Positions 27,674 to 40,056 of a DNA stretch of 64,000 nt are shown here, in pieces. Position numbers and translations under genes: made by a program. This DNA is from an uncultured Actinomycetes bacterium. Lineage in GTDB: Bacteria; Actinomycetota; CADDZG01; WHSQ01. Within the stretch, counting starts at the first letter, position 1. Each line of letters starts with the position of its first letter. The DNA is taken from the NCBI GenBank assembly GCA_937863385.1, contig CALMBW010000019.1, positions 62,001 to 126,000 on the forward strand. The letters are read 5' to 3'. The notes under the pieces are model-generated. The model was not told the DNA's origin and did not search any database. It saw only the letters and a program-made list of their open reading frames with translations.

Positions 27674-28219
27674 CTAAGCGCCGGCTTTGGCGGCCTTACC
27701 GCCCTTGCGACGGACGTGCTCGCCTTCGTACCTGATGCCCTTCGCCTTGTAGGGTTCGGGCTTCTTGATCGCACGGATCTCTGCAGCAACTTGGCCGACG
27801 AGTTCCTTGTCGATCCCACGCACGGTGATGCGGGTGGGCTGGGGAACCTCGAACTCGATACCGGCCGGTGCCGATTTCTTGACGGTATGCGAGAACCCCA
27901 CCGAAAGCTCGAGGTCGTTACCCTGCTTCTGGGCGCGGTAACCAACCCCATGGATCTCAAGACGCTTCTCGTAGCCGTTGGCCACGCCCTCGATCATGTT
28001 CGCGATCAGCGAACGGTAGAGGCCGTGCAGGGCCTTCACCTCGGAAGTGTCCTTGGATCGAGCGACCCGGAGCTCACCGTCGTTCTGCTCGATCGATATG
28101 ACGTCGGGGAAGGTGCGTTCAAGCTGTCCCTTCGGACCCTTGACGCTAACCGTTCCCTGACCGAGCTTGACTTCAACCCCTGAGGGGACCGGGATGGGCG
28201 CTAGTCCTACACGTGACAT
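27674..28219 (-). CDS. rplF: 50S ribosomal protein L6
   Basis: A 181-aa L6 starting [20 protein letters not shown], with [11 protein letters not shown], the [20 protein letters not shown] region and the second repeat domain near [18 protein letters not shown]. The C-terminal [20 protein letters not shown] is canonical. It spans 12-bp and 11-bp gaps to its neighbours. Confidence 0.98.
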   Translation of the reverse strand: MSRVGLAPIPVPSGVEVKLGQGTVSVKGPKGQLERTFPDVISIEQNDGELRVARSKDTSEVKALHGLYRSLIANMIEGVANGYEKRLEIHGVGYRAQKQGNDLELSVGFSHTVKKSAPAGIEFEVPQPTRITVRGIDKELVGQVAAEIRAIKKPEPYKAKGIRYEGEHVRRKGGKAAKAGA

Positions 28220-28231
28220 CTTTCCCCTCCC

Positions 28232-28630
28232 CTACCAGACGTAGGCGAGGACTTCCCCGCCTACTTTCTCTCGACGGGCTTCCTTGTCGGTCATGACGCC
28301 CTTGGAAGTCGAGATGATGGCGACTCCCATCCCCCCCAACACCCTCGGCAGTTCTGTGGCGCCCCGGTACACACGCCGGCCGGGCTTGCTGATCCGACGG
28401 ATGCCACTGATGGCACGCTCGCGCTCGGTCGAATAGCGCAGCCTGATCTTGATGACCGGGTGGCCTTCGGCGTCGGCGATCTCGAATCCCTCGACATAAC
28501 CTTCGTTGGTAAGGATGCGGGCGATGTTCTCTTTGATCTTCGACATGGGGATGGCGACCTCGTCATGCATCGCCTGGGAGGCATTTCGAACCCGTGCCAG
28601 CATGTCTGCGATCGGATCTGTCATAGACAT
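28232..28630 (-). CDS. rpsH: 30S ribosomal protein S8
   Basis: A 132-aa S8 with [15 protein letters not shown], the [12 protein letters not shown] motif and the C-terminal [20 protein letters not shown]. There are two in-frame ATGs at the start (28630 and 28624); the first is taken because AGGGGAGGG lies about ten bases upstream. S8 is the classical translational regulator of the spc operon; no regulatory structure was identified here. Confidence 0.97.
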   Translation of the reverse strand: MSMTDPIADMLARVRNASQAMHDEVAIPMSKIKENIARILTNEGYVEGFEIADAEGHPVIKIRLRYSTERERAISGIRRISKPGRRVYRGATELPRVLGGMGVAIISTSKGVMTDKEARREKVGGEVLAYVW

Positions 28631-28648
28631 TTGTGATCGATCCCTCCC

Positions 28649-28834
28649 CTACCAGCTGCTCTTCGTGATGCCGGGGATCTCGCCCTTGTGCGCCATCTCA
28701 CGGAAGCAGAGACGGCACAACCCGAAGCGTCGGTAAACGGCCCGAGGACGTCCACACTTCTGGCAGCGCGTGTACTCGCGCACCTTGAACTTCGGCTTGC
28801 GCTGCGACTTATTGATCAGTGATTTCTTAGCCAT
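28649..28834 (-). CDS. rpsN: 30S ribosomal protein S14, type Z
   Basis: The 61-aa zinc-binding S14: [23 protein letters not shown] shows the CxxC...CxxC pattern. No zinc-free S14 paralogue lies in the window. It abuts rplE directly and is 18 bp from rpsH. Confidence 0.98.
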   Translation of the reverse strand: MAKKSLINKSQRKPKFKVREYTRCQKCGRPRAVYRRFGLCRLCFREMAHKGEIPGITKSSW

Positions 28835-29413
28835 CTACGCCTCCTGCCTTGCCCGGTCCCTCAGCGGGAAGCCGAGAGCCTTGAGCAAAGCCCTGCCTTG
28901 ATCATCGTCGTGAGCACTCGTCACGATCGTCACGTCCATGCCGCGTGTTGCATCGATATCGTCGTAGTCGATCTGTGGGAAAACCAATTGCTCGGTGAGT
29001 CCGAAGCTGTAGTTGCCCGCCCCGTCGAACGACTTGGGGTTCAATCCACGGAAGTCGCGGATACGGGGGAACACGATCGCGGTCAGTTGATCGAGGAAGT
29101 CCCACATGCGGTCCCCGCGCAAAGTCACGGCAGCGCCGATCGGCATCCCCTCACGGATCTTGAAGGTAGCCAGCGACTTCCGAGCACGACGGATAGAAGG
29201 GCGCTGGCCGGTGATCCTGGTCAGGTCTTCAACCGCGCCGTCCAGTGCTTTCGCGTCCTTGTGAGCGTCGCCAACTCCGATGTTGACTACGATCTTCTTG
29301 ACCGTCGGAACCTGCATCACATTGTTGAGACCCAGCTCCGACTTGAGCTGCTCGACGATCTCAGAGCGGAATCGCTCTTTCAGCCTTGGCGTGTAGCCAT
29401 TGTTTTTAGCCAC
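28835..29413 (-). CDS. rplE: 50S ribosomal protein L5
   Basis: A 192-aa L5 that binds 5S rRNA and the P-site tRNA. It contains [16 protein letters not shown], the [20 protein letters not shown] motif, [15 protein letters not shown] and the [18 protein letters not shown] end. It overlaps rplX by one base and abuts rpsN. Confidence 0.98.
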   Translation of the reverse strand: MAKNNGYTPRLKERFRSEIVEQLKSELGLNNVMQVPTVKKIVVNIGVGDAHKDAKALDGAVEDLTRITGQRPSIRRARKSLATFKIREGMPIGAAVTLRGDRMWDFLDQLTAIVFPRIRDFRGLNPKSFDGAGNYSFGLTEQLVFPQIDYDDIDATRGMDVTIVTSAHDDDQGRALLKALGFPLRDRARQEA

Positions 29414-29742
29414 TAGACCTCAGCTCCCGATCTCTTGCTGACCCGCGACTTCGCGCCATTGCTCTCGATCTTGTAACCGATCCGCGACGGCTTGCCATCG
29501 GAAGGATCGACCAAAGCAACGTTGCTGACGTGGATCGCAGCCTCTTTATGAGTGATCCCACCCTCTTGGGCGCCCCGGCGGCTCATCCGAACCTTCTCGT
29601 GACGCGTGATCCGGTTGACTCCCTCGACGATGACTCGCTCTTTGCGAGGAAGGACTTCAAGAACCCTGCCCTCGACACCGAGATCTTTTCCCGAGATCAC
29701 GACGACGCGATCCCCCTTGCGGATACGTGGCTTGTGTCCCAC
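29413..29742 (-). CDS. rplX: 50S ribosomal protein L24
   Basis: A 109-aa L24 with the KOW motif [20 protein letters not shown], then [16 protein letters not shown] and [20 protein letters not shown]. It is an early 50S assembly initiator. It directly abuts rplN and shares a base with rplE. Confidence 0.98.
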   Translation of the reverse strand: MGHKPRIRKGDRVVVISGKDLGVEGRVLEVLPRKERVIVEGVNRITRHEKVRMSRRGAQEGGITHKEAAIHVSNVALVDPSDGKPSRIGYKIESNGAKSRVSKRSGAEV

Positions 29743-30111
29743 TTACAACACCTCCGGAGCGAGCGAGATGATCTTCATGAAGCGGCGGTCGCGCAGCTCG
29801 CGAGCGACAGGGCCGAATATGCGGGTTCCACGGGGCTGCATGTTGTTGTCCACGATGACAACCGCGTTGTCATCGAACTTGATGTAGCTCCCATCAACGC
29901 GACGGTTCTCCTTGGCGGTCCGAACCACGACCGCCTTGACCACATCAGACTTCTTGACGGCGCCACCGGGGATAGCGTCCTTGACGGTGCAAACGACGAT
30001 GTCCCCCACGCTGGCGTAACGCCGCCGAGATCCGCCCAAGACCTTGATGACGAGCACCTCGCGGGCACCCGTGTTGTCTGCGACACGGCATCTGGTTTCT
30101 TGTTGGATCAT
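29743..30111 (-). CDS. rplN: 50S ribosomal protein L14
   Basis: A 122-aa L14 beginning [20 protein letters not shown], with [14 protein letters not shown] and [20 protein letters not shown]. The ATG is chosen because it overlaps the rpsQ stop (ATGA) and gives the exact family length; an open frame 11 codons longer upstream is coding for S17 in another frame. Confidence 0.98.
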   Translation of the reverse strand: MIQQETRCRVADNTGAREVLVIKVLGGSRRRYASVGDIVVCTVKDAIPGGAVKKSDVVKAVVVRTAKENRRVDGSYIKFDDNAVVIVDNNMQPRGTRIFGPVARELRDRRFMKIISLAPEVL

Positions 30112-30389
30112 TTGGCTCTCTCGATAACTTCCACAACGCGCCACCTCTTCGTCTTGGAGAGGGGCCGCGTCTCAACAACACGGACACGGTCACCGACCTT
30201 GCAGTCGTTCGTTTCGTCGTGAGCCTTCAGGTGCTTGTCGCGACGCACGATCTTCTTGTAAGTCGTATGGGAAGCGGCATCGCGCACCATGACCACCACG
30301 GTCTTGTCCATAGCATCGGAGATGACTACCCCGATGCGGGACTTGCGCTTACCTCTCGCTTGCTGAAGTTCCTGCTCTTGGGCACTCAT
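30108..30389 (-). CDS. rpsQ: 30S ribosomal protein S17
   Basis: A 93-aa S17. After a polar N-terminus ([15 protein letters not shown]) it shows [18 protein letters not shown], the [19 protein letters not shown] strand region and [19 protein letters not shown]. It overlaps rpmC by four bases and rplN by four. Confidence 0.97.
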   Translation of the reverse strand: MSAQEQELQQARGKRKSRIGVVISDAMDKTVVVMVRDAASHTTYKKIVRRDKHLKAHDETNDCKVGDRVRVVETRPLSKTKRWRVVEVIERAK

Positions 30390-30598
30390 GCGTTACCTGC
30401 CATCTCTTCTATCTCGTGCTGCCTGAGCAGCATCTTCAAGCGAGCAACGTCTTTGCGGAGCTCGCCGATCCGCTTGTAGTTGTCAAGCTGGCCGGTGGCG
30501 TTCTGGAAACGCAGGTTGAACAACTCTTCCTTGGTTTCGCTCAGCTTGGTCTTGAGCTCCTCCACCGGCAGGTCGCGCAGCTCTTTCGCCTTCATCAC
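30386..30598 (-). CDS. rpmC: 50S ribosomal protein L29
   Basis: A 70-aa helical-hairpin L29: [20 protein letters not shown], the [17 protein letters not shown] motif and [15 protein letters not shown]. It lies at the peptide exit tunnel beside L23. Four-base overlaps with rplP and rpsQ indicate coupling. Confidence 0.97.
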   Translation of the reverse strand: MMKAKELRDLPVEELKTKLSETKEELFNLRFQNATGQLDNYKRIGELRKDVARLKMLLRQHEIEEMAGNA

Positions 30599-31020
30599 TG
30601 CACCTCCAAGGGCTGTTCACGGAGGACGAACTTGCACTTGATCGGAAGCTTGTGAGCTGCGAGGCGGATGGCCTCACGAGCCAAGGGCTCGGGGACACCT
30701 GCGATCTCGAACATCACACGCCCAGGCTTGACGACCGCGACCCAGCCTTCGGGGTTTCCCTTACCCGAGCCCTGACGGGTTTCGGCAGGCTTCTTGGTGT
30801 AGGGCTTGTCCGGGAAGATGTTGATCCAGACCTTCCCTCCACGCTTGATATGACGGGTCATCGCGATACGAGCGGCTTCGATCTGACGGTTGCTGATCCA
30901 CCCGGGCTCGACGGCCATGAGGCCGTAATCACCGAAGTTGACCACCGTCCCACCCTTGCTCTGGCCACGCATCCGCCCGCGCATCTGCTTGCGGTGCTTA
31001 ACCTTCTTCGGCATCAACAT
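30595..31020 (-). CDS. rplP: 50S ribosomal protein L16
   Basis: A 141-aa L16 that positions A-site tRNA. It starts [20 protein letters not shown], like the family, so the first of two nearby ATGs is used; this ATG overlaps the rpsC stop (TGATG). Other motifs are [35 protein letters not shown] and [19 protein letters not shown]. Confidence 0.98.
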   Translation of the reverse strand: MLMPKKVKHRKQMRGRMRGQSKGGTVVNFGDYGLMAVEPGWISNRQIEAARIAMTRHIKRGGKVWINIFPDKPYTKKPAETRQGSGKGNPEGWVAVVKPGRVMFEIAGVPEPLAREAIRLAAHKLPIKCKFVLREQPLEVQ

Positions 31021-32009
31021 CAGGAGTCACCGCCCTCGGGGGCGTCACCGGTCTGAGCAGCAGGAGTCACCTTCACGCCTTCGGGCGGACGATTCTGCTT
31101 GGGGGCTTCGGGTGCAGCGCTCTCACTGACGGGGGTCGCTGGAGTCTCCGCCGAAGCCTCTGTCGGGGCGGGGGCTTCGGGCGCCGGGCGACGAGCAGCC
31201 CCGCTCGTGCGACCCTTGCCGCGAGTGACGCGGGCCGTCGTGCCTTGACGCTTGGGCTTCTCAGAGGAAGCGGCGGCGCGCTCCTCCGCCCCACGGCCGA
31301 CCGTCTCACCGGCGGCGAGAGCAGCTTCTCGCTTGAGGCGAGCAGCATCACGAGCGCTGGCATAGGTGTCCTCGAACGGACCTCTGTAGATCCAGACCTT
31401 GACCCCGATGCGGCCGAACGTCGTGCGAGCCTCGGAGAATCCGTAGTCGATATCCGCCCGCAAAGTGTGAAGAGGCATCTGTCCCTCGATGTACCACTCG
31501 GTTCGGGACATCTCGGCGCCGCCGAGCCGCCCACCGCACTGGACGCGCACACCTTTCGCACCGTGGCGCATCGCCGTACCGACGGCCTTCTTCATGGCAC
31601 GACGGAACGAAACACGACTGACGAGCTGCTCGGCGACACCCTGCGCTATGAGCTGGGCGTCGAGCTCCGGCTGCTTGACCTCGATGATGTTGAGACGAAC
31701 GTCTGTCGGCTTGCCGGTGATCTTGGATTCCATCTGCTCGAGGTATGAGCGAAGTCGCTCGGCCTCGGAACCCCGGCGGCCGATCACGATGCCCGGCCGG
31801 GCCGTGTGGGTGTCGATGCGCACACGCTCGCGTGTCCGCTCGATCTCGATGCGTGAGATACCTGCATGAGGAAGCTGCCCCAGCAGGTACTCGCGGATGC
31901 GCAGGTCGGCGACCAGGTACTCCTTGTAACTCTTGTCGTTGAACCAGCGGGACTTCCAGTCGGTGTGCACACCGAGGCGGAAGCCGTAAGGGTGAACCTT
32001 CTGACCCAT
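31020..32009 (-). CDS. rpsC: 30S ribosomal protein S3 with long C-terminal extension
   Basis: A 329-aa S3. The first ~215 residues are canonical: [13 protein letters not shown], the KH domain [17 protein letters not shown] and [20 protein letters not shown] through [14 protein letters not shown]. They are followed by about 110 residues of Ala/Pro/Glu-rich low-complexity sequence ([19 protein letters not shown]) with no recognisable fold. Actinobacterial S3 is often extended, but 329 aa is at the long end. It shares one base with rplV and with rplP. Confidence 0.96.
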   Translation of the reverse strand: MGQKVHPYGFRLGVHTDWKSRWFNDKSYKEYLVADLRIREYLLGQLPHAGISRIEIERTRERVRIDTHTARPGIVIGRRGSEAERLRSYLEQMESKITGKPTDVRLNIIEVKQPELDAQLIAQGVAEQLVSRVSFRRAMKKAVGTAMRHGAKGVRVQCGGRLGGAEMSRTEWYIEGQMPLHTLRADIDYGFSEARTTFGRIGVKVWIYRGPFEDTYASARDAARLKREAALAAGETVGRGAEERAAASSEKPKRQGTTARVTRGKGRTSGAARRPAPEAPAPTEASAETPATPVSESAAPEAPKQNRPPEGVKVTPAAQTGDAPEGGDS

Positions 32010-32560
32010 TACTCCTCACCTCCGTTCTCGGTTGACTCCTTAGAAGTCGTAGAAGCCTTGGACGAGGCCTTCGGCTTCGTCGTCTTTTCAGTTGTCTTCT
32101 TTGCAGTTGTCTTCTTGGCAGTTGTCTTCTTTGCAGTTGTCTTGGAGCGCCGCTTCGGCTTGTCCGTTTCGACCCGCTCCACAAGACGCTCGAGGAGTTC
32201 CTCGTCGCGGCCCACGACCACGGAGATATGACAGGTGCGCTTGCGTATCCGGGTGGCGCGCCCTTGGGCACGAGGACGGAAACGCTTCAGCGTCGGACCC
32301 TCATCTACCCAGGCGCGAGCAACGATCAACTCGTCACCGGGAAGTCCCCGATTCGCTTCTGCGTTGGCGATCGCCGAGTTCAAGACCTTTAGGACGGGCT
32401 CGGAAGCGGCGCGTTCGTTGAAGGTCAGGACACGGCGGGCGTCCTCAACATGGCGGCCGCGGATCAGGTCAACGACCTGTCGTGCTTTGGTCGGCGACAT
32501 CCGGATGTAGCGCGCGGTCGCTATCGCTTGCTGCGCATCGGGCGCGATCTTGTAAGCCAT
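32009..32560 (-). CDS. rplV: 50S ribosomal protein L22 with Lys/Thr-repeat C-terminal tail
   Basis: A 183-aa L22. The core ([20 protein letters not shown], then [20 protein letters not shown], the exit-tunnel beta hairpin) is normal. It is followed by about 60 extra residues, [22 protein letters not shown] onward (in pieces: KTTAK repeated), then an acidic end STENGGEE. The tail is encoded by 15-bp tandem repeats (32079-32143). Actinobacterial L22 tails of this kind are known and vary in length. Confidence 0.95.
   Translation of the reverse strand: MAYKIAPDAQQAIATARYIRMSPTKARQVVDLIRGRHVEDARRVLTFNERAASEPVLKVLNSAIANAEANRGLPGDELIVARAWVDEGPTLKRFRPRAQGRATRIRKRTCHISVVVGRDEELLERLVERVETDKPKRRSKTTAKKTTAKKTTAKKTTEKTTKPKASSKASTTSKESTENGGEE
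32079..32143 (-). repeat. 15-bp tandem repeats in the rplV tail
   Basis: The plus-strand unit GTTGTCTTCTTTGCA occurs three times with one substitution (32091-32135) and is flanked by partial units on both sides. Each unit encodes a five-residue TTAKK-type step. Because the unit is in frame, slippage would change tail length without breaking the gene. Confidence 0.85.
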
Positions 32561-32609
32561 CAGGCGACACCTCCCTGGGTGTCTCTATCTGTGTTCGGGT
32601 GGTGTCGCA

Positions 32610-32891
32610 TCATCGAACCTTTGCGCCTTTGTCAGAGCCTGCATGGCTGCGGAACGAACGAGTAGGAGCGAACTCCCCAAGCTTGTGGCCCACCATCGAC
32701 TCGGTCACGTACACGGGAACGTGCTTGCGCCCGTCGTGAACCGCGATCGTGTGACCCACCATCTCGGGGATGATCGTCGAGCGCCGCGACCAGGTCTTGA
32801 TGACTCGCTTGGCGTTCTGCTTGTTCATCTCGACGACCTTGACGAGCAGGTGGTCGTCCACGAACGGACCCTTCTTCAATGAACGTGGCAC
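32610..32891 (-). CDS. rpsS: 30S ribosomal protein S19
   Basis: A 93-aa S19: [20 protein letters not shown], the [20 protein letters not shown] motif, then [20 protein letters not shown]. It sits in the 30S head. It shares a base with rplB and is 49 bp from rplV. Confidence 0.98.
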   Translation of the reverse strand: MPRSLKKGPFVDDHLLVKVVEMNKQNAKRVIKTWSRRSTIIPEMVGHTIAVHDGRKHVPVYVTESMVGHKLGEFAPTRSFRSHAGSDKGAKVR

Positions 32892-33724
32892 TACCTACCG
32901 CCTCTCTTCTTGCCGCGTCGGCGCACGATCATGGAATCCGACGCCTTCTTCTTGCGGGTGCGCCCTTCGGGCTTGCCCCAAGGACTGACCGGGTGACGAC
33001 CACCGGAAGACTTGCCCTCTCCACCACCGAGGGGGTGGTCGACGGGGTTCATCGCTACACCACGGACCTTGGGCCTCTGGTTGCGCCAGCGGTTCCTGCC
33101 AGCTTTACCGATCTTGATGAGTTCGTGTTCGGAGTTACCGACCTCACCGACGGTTGCCCGGCAGTCGATGGGCACCATTCGCATCTCTCCGGAAGGAAGA
33201 CGGAGCGTCGCCCGCTGGCCTTCCTTGGCGATCAGCTGCACCGAAGAACCGGCCGAGCGTGCCATCTTGCCGCCCGCTCCCGGCTTGAGCTCGATGTTGT
33301 GAACGACAGTACCGACGGGGATGTTCCGCAGCGGCAAGGCGTTACCCGGCCTGATCTCAGCGCCAGGTCCCGACTGAAGCATGTCGCCGACCTTCACACG
33401 GTTCGGAAGCAGGATGTAGCGCTTCTCGCCGTCCACGTAGTGGAGCAACGCAACGCGTGCGCTGCGGTTCGGGTCGTACTCGATGTGAGCAACCTTCGCC
33501 GGGACCCCGTCCTTGTTCCGACGGAAGTCGATGACGCGGTACCTGTTCTTGTTACCGCCACCACGACGCCGCGAGGTAACACGGCCGTAATTGTTACGGC
33601 CGGCCGTCTTCGGCTTGGGCTGTAGCAGAGACTTCTCGGGCTCGGTCCGGGTGATGTCGGAGAAGTCCGCGAACGTCTGAAACCTGCGTCCCGGTGATGT
33701 CGGTTTAGCTTTCCTGATCGCCAT
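32891..33724 (-). CDS. rplB: 50S ribosomal protein L2
   Basis: A 277-aa L2, needed for subunit association and the peptidyl-transferase centre. It contains [20 protein letters not shown], the [14 protein letters not shown] segment and the catalytic-region motif [18 protein letters not shown] with the conserved His. The C-terminus is basic ([10 protein letters not shown]). It lies 10 bp from rplW. Confidence 0.98.
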   Translation of the reverse strand: MAIRKAKPTSPGRRFQTFADFSDITRTEPEKSLLQPKPKTAGRNNYGRVTSRRRGGGNKNRYRVIDFRRNKDGVPAKVAHIEYDPNRSARVALLHYVDGEKRYILLPNRVKVGDMLQSGPGAEIRPGNALPLRNIPVGTVVHNIELKPGAGGKMARSAGSSVQLIAKEGQRATLRLPSGEMRMVPIDCRATVGEVGNSEHELIKIGKAGRNRWRNQRPKVRGVAMNPVDHPLGGGEGKSSGGRHPVSPWGKPEGRTRKKKASDSMIVRRRGKKRGGR

Positions 33725-33734
33725 TTATCTGTCC

Positions 33735-34037
33735 TTAAGCCTGCTGCTCGAAGATCTCGATCGAGTCACCCTCACGAAGCTTTACAACTGCACGCTTCGT
33801 GTCTGGGCGCTTGCCGGTGGTGAAACGGAAACGCTTGCTCTTGCCCTTGCGGTTGATCGTGTTGACCGAAACGACCTTGACGTTCCAGATCGCCTCGACC
33901 GCTTGCTTCACCTCGGTCTTGTTCGCACCGGGGTGAACGATGAACGTGTACGCGTTCTGGTCGAGCAGGGAGTAGCTCTTCTCGCTGATGACCGGAGCAA
34001 GGATCACGTCTCGAGGGTCTGATTTGGTCGAGCTCAC
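33735..34037 (-). CDS. rplW: 50S ribosomal protein L23
   Basis: A 100-aa L23, the docking site for trigger factor and SRP at the tunnel exit. Motifs are [40 protein letters not shown] and [20 protein letters not shown]. It overlaps rplD by four bases. Confidence 0.97.
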   Translation of the reverse strand: MSSTKSDPRDVILAPVISEKSYSLLDQNAYTFIVHPGANKTEVKQAVEAIWNVKVVSVNTINRKGKSKRFRFTTGKRPDTKRAVVKLREGDSIEIFEQQA

Positions 34038-34684
34038 TTCGACCCTCCTTCATCGCTCGAGCGATCCTTGCCGAGTTGCTCGAGAGCACTCGGCGTCAGC
34101 ACGATGTCGTCGGCCACGAGAACGTCATAGATGTTCAGGGAACGGTCGTAGCAGAAAGCCGACCTGCCCATGTTGCGGAACGCCTTGTGCAGGCCATCCG
34201 TCGACTCGTCGTCCGCATTCACGACCAGCAACACACGACCGGAGATGCCTGCAGCCTTGAGGCAAGCCGCAGCAGCCTTCGTCTTGGGCTCGGTGAATCC
34301 GTCGAGAACCCAGATGTTCCCGGACTCGGCTTTGCTCGTAAGGGCAGAGCGCAGAGCGGCCGCGCGCATCTTCTTGGGCAGCCGCTTCGAATAATCGCGC
34401 GGCTTGGGTCCGAAGACAGCTCCGCCGCCGACCCAGATGGGGCTGCGGGTCGAGCCGTGACGCGCACGGCCGGTGCCCTTCTGGCGCCACGGCTTCTTGC
34501 CGCCGCCTCGAACCTCGGACCGGGTCTTGGTGGATGCCGTACCCGATCGAACCCCTGCAAGTTGGGTGACCATGGCCTGGTGCATCAGACCGACATTGAT
34601 CTCGCCGCCGAAGAGTCTCTCCGGGAGATCGCGTTCGCCGGTCTGCTTACCGGCCGCATCTATGACTTTCGCGCTTAGTGCCAT
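34034..34684 (-). CDS. rplD: 50S ribosomal protein L4
   Basis: A 216-aa L4. The N-terminal half carries [20 protein letters not shown] and [20 protein letters not shown], the extended loop that lines the exit tunnel; the later [17 protein letters not shown] and [18 protein letters not shown] complete the fold. In E. coli L4 autoregulates the S10 operon; no matching leader was recognised here. Single-base overlap with rplC. Confidence 0.97.
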   Translation of the reverse strand: MALSAKVIDAAGKQTGERDLPERLFGGEINVGLMHQAMVTQLAGVRSGTASTKTRSEVRGGGKKPWRQKGTGRARHGSTRSPIWVGGGAVFGPKPRDYSKRLPKKMRAAALRSALTSKAESGNIWVLDGFTEPKTKAAAACLKAAGISGRVLLVVNADDESTDGLHKAFRNMGRSAFCYDRSLNIYDVLVADDIVLTPSALEQLGKDRSSDEGGSK

Positions 34685-35346
34685 CAGACTGCCTTCTTCG
34701 TGCCGGAGCGACGAGCTTCACGGATGGAGTTGCGAACCATCACGAGTCCGCCGCGGGGGCCTGGGACCGCACCCTTGATGAGGAGCAGGTTCCGTTCCGG
34801 GTCGGCCTTGATGATCTTGAGGTTGAGGGTGGTGACCCGCACGTTTCCCATGTGCCCTGCCATGCGCGTGCCCTTGAAGACACGTGCCGGCGTGGCACAG
34901 GCCCCGATCGAGCCCGGGGAACGGTGCTTGCGCTGGGTACCGTGGGTAGCGGAGAGCCCCTTGAAGTTGTGGCGCTTCATGCCACCGGCGAAGCCCTTAC
35001 CTTTGGTCACACCGATCACATCGACGATCTCGCCTTCGGCGAAAACGTCTGCCTTGATCTCGGCCCCCAGTGAGTAGTCCGTCGTGTCGTCCATACGGAG
35101 TTCCACCAGATTGCGGGCGTTGTCGATACCCGCCTTGCCGAGATGGCCGGCCATCGGCTTGGTGACACGCTTGCGAGCGCCGAAGGCGAGCTGGATAGCC
35201 GCGTAGCCATCCGTCTCCACCCTCTTCACCTGTGTCACGTGGCAGGGCCCGGCCTCGACGACAGTCACCGGTATCGCCCGGCCCTGCTCGTCGAAAACCT
35301 GGGTCATCCCGATCTTGCGACCGAGGATCCCTTTCGTGGATGCCAT
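34684..35346 (-). CDS. rplC: 50S ribosomal protein L3
   Basis: A 220-aa L3. It begins [20 protein letters not shown], has the central [20 protein letters not shown] and the [20 protein letters not shown] loop near the peptidyl-transferase centre, and ends with [17 protein letters not shown]-like sequence. It is 73 bp downstream of rpsJ. Confidence 0.97.
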   Translation of the reverse strand: MASTKGILGRKIGMTQVFDEQGRAIPVTVVEAGPCHVTQVKRVETDGYAAIQLAFGARKRVTKPMAGHLGKAGIDNARNLVELRMDDTTDYSLGAEIKADVFAEGEIVDVIGVTKGKGFAGGMKRHNFKGLSATHGTQRKHRSPGSIGACATPARVFKGTRMAGHMGNVRVTTLNLKIIKADPERNLLLIKGAVPGPRGGLVMVRNSIREARRSGTKKAV

Positions 35347-35419
35347 CCCTACGTTCCTCTTTCTTTCGTGACGATCTCCGGTTGCTGCATCCGGGATCGC
35401 GTTCGCTATGTCGTTTGGG

Positions 35420-35731
35420 TTACAGCTTCAGTTCAATGTCCACGCCTGCAGGCAGGTCGAGGCGCTGCAACGAGTCCACCGTCTTGGGGGTCGGATTCAC
35501 GATGTCCAGGAGGCGCTTGTGAGTGCGCATCTCGAAGTGCTCGCGTGAGTCCTTGTCCTTGTGCGGCGAGCGGATGACGGTGTACACCGACCGCTCGGTC
35601 GGAAGGGGGATGGGGCCGTTGACGCTGGCACCCGTCCGAGTCACCGTCTCGACGATCTTCTTTGCCGACTGGTCTATGACCTCGTGGTCGTAGGCCTTCA
35701 GCCTGATCCTTATGTTCATTCCGTTCGCCAT
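35420..35731 (-). CDS. rpsJ: 30S ribosomal protein S10
   Basis: A 103-aa S10 (NusE), which also joins transcription antitermination complexes. Motifs: [20 protein letters not shown], the [19 protein letters not shown] loop and [20 protein letters not shown]. The first ATG is used ([10 protein letters not shown]), with GAGAAGG upstream. A GCAA-capped hairpin lies between it and tuf. Confidence 0.97.
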   Translation of the reverse strand: MANGMNIRIRLKAYDHEVIDQSAKKIVETVTRTGASVNGPIPLPTERSVYTVIRSPHKDKDSREHFEMRTHKRLLDIVNPTPKTVDSLQRLDLPAGVDIELKL

Positions 35732-35753
35732 GTGTCTCTTACCTTCTCCTACG

Positions 35754-35769
35754 GCCTGCTTGCGCAGGC
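35754..35769 (-). other. short GNRA-capped hairpin between tuf and rpsJ
   Basis: On the minus strand, GCCTGC-GCAA-GCAGGC forms a perfect 6-bp stem with a GNRA tetraloop in the 91-bp tuf-rpsJ gap, 22 bases before the rpsJ ATG. There is no U tract, so it is more likely an RNA-stability or processing element than a terminator. Confidence 0.5.
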
Positions 35770-35822
35770 AAGTTCGTCGTCGCTCCTGCCGAGTGCCTTC
35801 GGCCCTCGCAGTTCACTCCTTC

Positions 35823-37013
<1,191 letters not shown>

Positions 37014-37028
37014 ATTCGCCCTCTCCTC

Positions 37029-39179
37029 CTACTTGCTCTCCGGTTCGCCACGAACCGTGGCCACCACTTCTTCTGCGATGTTCTTTGGTACCTCTTGATA
37101 CGAGTTGAACTGCATGGTGTAAGTAGCTCGTCCTTGAGTACGGGACCGCAGCTCGGTCGCGTAGCCGAACATCTCGGCGAGCGGGACCTGAGCCTTGACG
37201 ATGCGGTCACTGCCGCGCTGGTCCATCGACTCGATGCGGCCACGACGCCCCGAGAGGTCACCGATCACATCACCCATGTATTCCTCGGGAGTAACGACCT
37301 CGACATCGAAGATCGGCTCGAGCAGCACCGGCTTCGCCTTGCGAGCGGCATCCTTGAACGCCATCGAGCCGGCGATCTTGAACGCCATCTCAGAGGAGTC
37401 GACATCGTGGTAACTGCCATCGAAGAGCGTGATGCGGATATCGACGACCGGGTACCCGGCCATCACACCGGAGGCCATGGCCTCCTGGATCCCCTGATCG
37501 ACCGCCGGGATGTACTCGGTGGGGATCTTCCCACCGGTGATCTTGTTGATGAACTCGTAACCGCCGCCGGGGCCAGTGGGCTCGATAGCGATAGTCACGT
37601 GTCCGTACTGACCCTTACCACCGGTCTGCTTCACGTAACGGAGGTCGACCTTGTCAACGGGATCGGCAACGGTCTCTCGGTAGGCGACCTGCGGCTTGCC
37701 GACGTTCGCACCAACCTTGAACTCACGGATGAGCCGGTCGACCAGCACCTCGAGGTGGAGTTCACCCATCCCGGAGATGATCGTCTGGCCGGTCTCGTCA
37801 TCGGTGTGCACCCGGAAGGTCGGGTCCTCTTCCGAGAGACGTTGTAAGGCGTTACCCAACTTCTCGGAGTCCGGCTTGGATTTCGGTTCGATCGCGACGT
37901 CGATGACCGGGGTAGGGAACGTCATCTCTTCGAGCAGCACTGGAGCGCTGGGGTCACACAGAGTGTCACCCGTTAGCGTGTGCTTGAGCCCCACGACCGC
38001 GACGATGTCGCCCGCATAGACGGACTCTTTATCCTCACGGTGGTTGGCGTGCATCTGCAGGATGCGGCCGATGCGCTCTTTACGGTCGCGCGTGGCGTTG
38101 CTGATCGTTTCGCCGGACTTCAAGGTCCCGGAGTAGACCCGCAGATACGTGAGGCGGCCGACGTAGGGGTCGCTCATGATCTTGAACGCGAGGGCCGAGA
38201 AAGGCTCGTCATCGCTGGCGCTGCGCTTGGAGGATTCGCCGGTGGTCGGGTGCGTCCCCTCGTAGGCGGGCAGGTCGATCGGCGAAGGCAGGTACCAGGT
38301 GATCGCATCGAGGAGAGGTTGAACGCCCTTGTTCTTGAAGGCGGTCCCACAGAGGATCGGGGTTACCGAACCATCGATCGTCGCCGAACGAACGACCTTG
38401 CGGAGTTGCTCGGGGCTGATCTCCTCGTCCGAGAGGTACGCCTCCATGAGGTGATCGTCGTGGTCGGCGACGCCTTCGATCAGCGCCTGGCGGTACTCCT
38501 CGACCTTGTCCTTCATGTCGGCGGGGATCTCTTGGTCTTCCCACTCCTCGCCACGGCCTTCGTCGGGCCAGACATGAGCGTTCATGGAGATCAGATCGAC
38601 GACGCCCTTGAAGTTCTCTTCGCTGCCGATCGGCAACTGGATGACGAGTGGATGACCGTTGAGGCGGTTCGTGATCATGTCGACGCAACGGTAGAAATCT
38701 GCTCCGGTGCGGTCCATCTTGTTGATGAAACAGATCCGGGGCACGTTGTAACGGTCGGCTTGGCGCCACACGGTCTCGGACTGAGGCTCGACACCGGCTA
38801 CCGCATCGAACACCGCAACGGCACCGTCGAGCACCCGGAGCGAACGCTCGACCTCGACGGTGAAGTCAACGTGGCCGGGCGTGTCGATGATGTTGATCCA
38901 GTAGCCCTTCCAGTTGCAGGTCGTGGCTGCTGACGTGATCGTGATCCCGCGCTCTTGCTCCTGGACCATCCAGTCCATGACGGCGGCACCCTCGTGAACC
39001 TCACCGATCTTGTAGGTGCGGCCGGTGTAGTAGAGGATGCGCTCGGTCGTGGTGGTCTTGCCCGCGTCGATGTGAGCCATGATCCCGATATTGCGGGTAT
39101 GGCTAAGAGGGAACTCCCGGATGCCCGAGGCTCCGCCCTTAGAGGCTTGTTTCTTATCGGCTACGTTCGTTTCTGCCAT
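37029..39179 (-). CDS. fusA: elongation factor G
   Basis: A 716-aa translocase GTPase. G1 [15 protein letters not shown], switch [18 protein letters not shown] and G4 [10 protein letters not shown] are intact. Domain IV contains [14 protein letters not shown]-type sequence, and the protein ends in the domain V region ([17 protein letters not shown]). It is 26 bp after rpsG and 15 bp before tuf, so it is a canonical str-operon EF-G rather than a ribosome-protection homologue. Confidence 0.98.
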   Translation of the reverse strand: MAETNVADKKQASKGGASGIREFPLSHTRNIGIMAHIDAGKTTTTERILYYTGRTYKIGEVHEGAAVMDWMVQEQERGITITSAATTCNWKGYWINIIDTPGHVDFTVEVERSLRVLDGAVAVFDAVAGVEPQSETVWRQADRYNVPRICFINKMDRTGADFYRCVDMITNRLNGHPLVIQLPIGSEENFKGVVDLISMNAHVWPDEGRGEEWEDQEIPADMKDKVEEYRQALIEGVADHDDHLMEAYLSDEEISPEQLRKVVRSATIDGSVTPILCGTAFKNKGVQPLLDAITWYLPSPIDLPAYEGTHPTTGESSKRSASDDEPFSALAFKIMSDPYVGRLTYLRVYSGTLKSGETISNATRDRKERIGRILQMHANHREDKESVYAGDIVAVVGLKHTLTGDTLCDPSAPVLLEEMTFPTPVIDVAIEPKSKPDSEKLGNALQRLSEEDPTFRVHTDDETGQTIISGMGELHLEVLVDRLIREFKVGANVGKPQVAYRETVADPVDKVDLRYVKQTGGKGQYGHVTIAIEPTGPGGGYEFINKITGGKIPTEYIPAVDQGIQEAMASGVMAGYPVVDIRITLFDGSYHDVDSSEMAFKIAGSMAFKDAARKAKPVLLEPIFDVEVVTPEEYMGDVIGDLSGRRGRIESMDQRGSDRIVKAQVPLAEMFGYATELRSRTQGRATYTMQFNSYQEVPKNIAEEVVATVRGEPESK

Positions 39180-39205
39180 CTAACTGCTTGCTCTTTCCTG
39201 CTCGA

Positions 39206-39676
39206 CTACCAGCGGTAGTGGGCAAAGGCCCGGTTGGCCTCGGCCATCTTGTGCATGTCTTCACGCCGCTTTACCGCAGCACCTGCGCCGCCCGACGCAT
39301 CGAGGATCTCGCCCGCAAGTCGGTCGGCCATGCTGCGCTCGCGCCGCTTGCGCGAGAAGGTGACCAGCCAACGGATCGCCAGGGTGGACCCGCGGCTGCT
39401 CTGCACCTCGACGGGAACCTGGTAGGTCGCACCACCGACGCGGCGAGAGCGAACCTCGACCAACGGCTTGATGTTGTCGACGGCCTTCTTCAGCAGCGGA
39501 AGTGGGTCTTTGCCGGTCTTCTCGCCAACCTTGTTCAATGCTTGGTAGACGATCTGCTCGGCCAGGGACTTCTTGCCGCGAGTCATGACACGGTTCTGGA
39601 TCTGGGTCACGAGCAACGACGAATAGATCGGATCGGGAAGAAGATCCCGGCGCTCAGCCGCGCCACGCCTAGGCAT
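39206..39676 (-). CDS. rpsG: 30S ribosomal protein S7
   Basis: A 156-aa S7, starting [20 protein letters not shown], with [20 protein letters not shown], the [19 protein letters not shown] motif and the AHYRW end. The ATG overlaps the rpsL stop (TGATG). The open frame extends 94 codons further upstream, but that is rpsL sequence read out of frame. Confidence 0.97.
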   Translation of the reverse strand: MPRRGAAERRDLLPDPIYSSLLVTQIQNRVMTRGKKSLAEQIVYQALNKVGEKTGKDPLPLLKKAVDNIKPLVEVRSRRVGGATYQVPVEVQSSRGSTLAIRWLVTFSRKRRERSMADRLAGEILDASGGAGAAVKRREDMHKMAEANRAFAHYRW

Positions 39677-40056
39677 CAAGCACCCCCTGCTGGTTTCTTG
39701 GCGCCGTAGCGCGAACGGGACTGGATCCGGTCGCGCACACCGGAGGTGTCGAGCGAACCGCGGATGATCTTGTAGCGGACCCCCGGGAGGTCTTTCACAC
39801 GGCCCCCACGAACGAGCACGATCGAGTGCTCTTGGAGGTTGTGACCGATACCGGGGATATAAGCAGTGACTTCGATGCCAGAGGTGAGACGGACACGAGC
39901 GACCTTGCGAAGAGCGGAGTTCGGCTTCTTGGGCGTGGTGGTGTACACACGGGTGCAAACGCCCCGTCGCTGCGGCGAACCCTTAAGGGCCGGCGACTTC
40001 GATTTTTCCTTCTTGCTCTTGCGGCCTTGCCGGACCAGCTGCTGGATAGTCGGCAA
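39676..40056 (-). CDS. rpsL: 30S ribosomal protein S12
   Basis: A 126-aa S12 at the decoding centre: [20 protein letters not shown], then [20 protein letters not shown] and [18 protein letters not shown]. The Lys residues mutated in streptomycin resistance (PKKPNSA and VKDLPG) are wild type. It is the first gene of the str operon here, about 335 nt downstream of a near-consensus promoter. Confidence 0.98.
   Translation of the reverse strand: MPTIQQLVRQGRKSKKEKSKSPALKGSPQRRGVCTRVYTTTPKKPNSALRKVARVRLTSGIEVTAYIPGIGHNLQEHSIVLVRGGRVKDLPGVRYKIIRGSLDTSGVRDRIQSRSRYGAKKPAGGA

Noticed and set aside
39677-39958. N-terminal extension of S7 by 94 codons
   Set aside because: The extension is rpsL sequence read out of phase; the canonical S7 start overlaps the rpsL stop.
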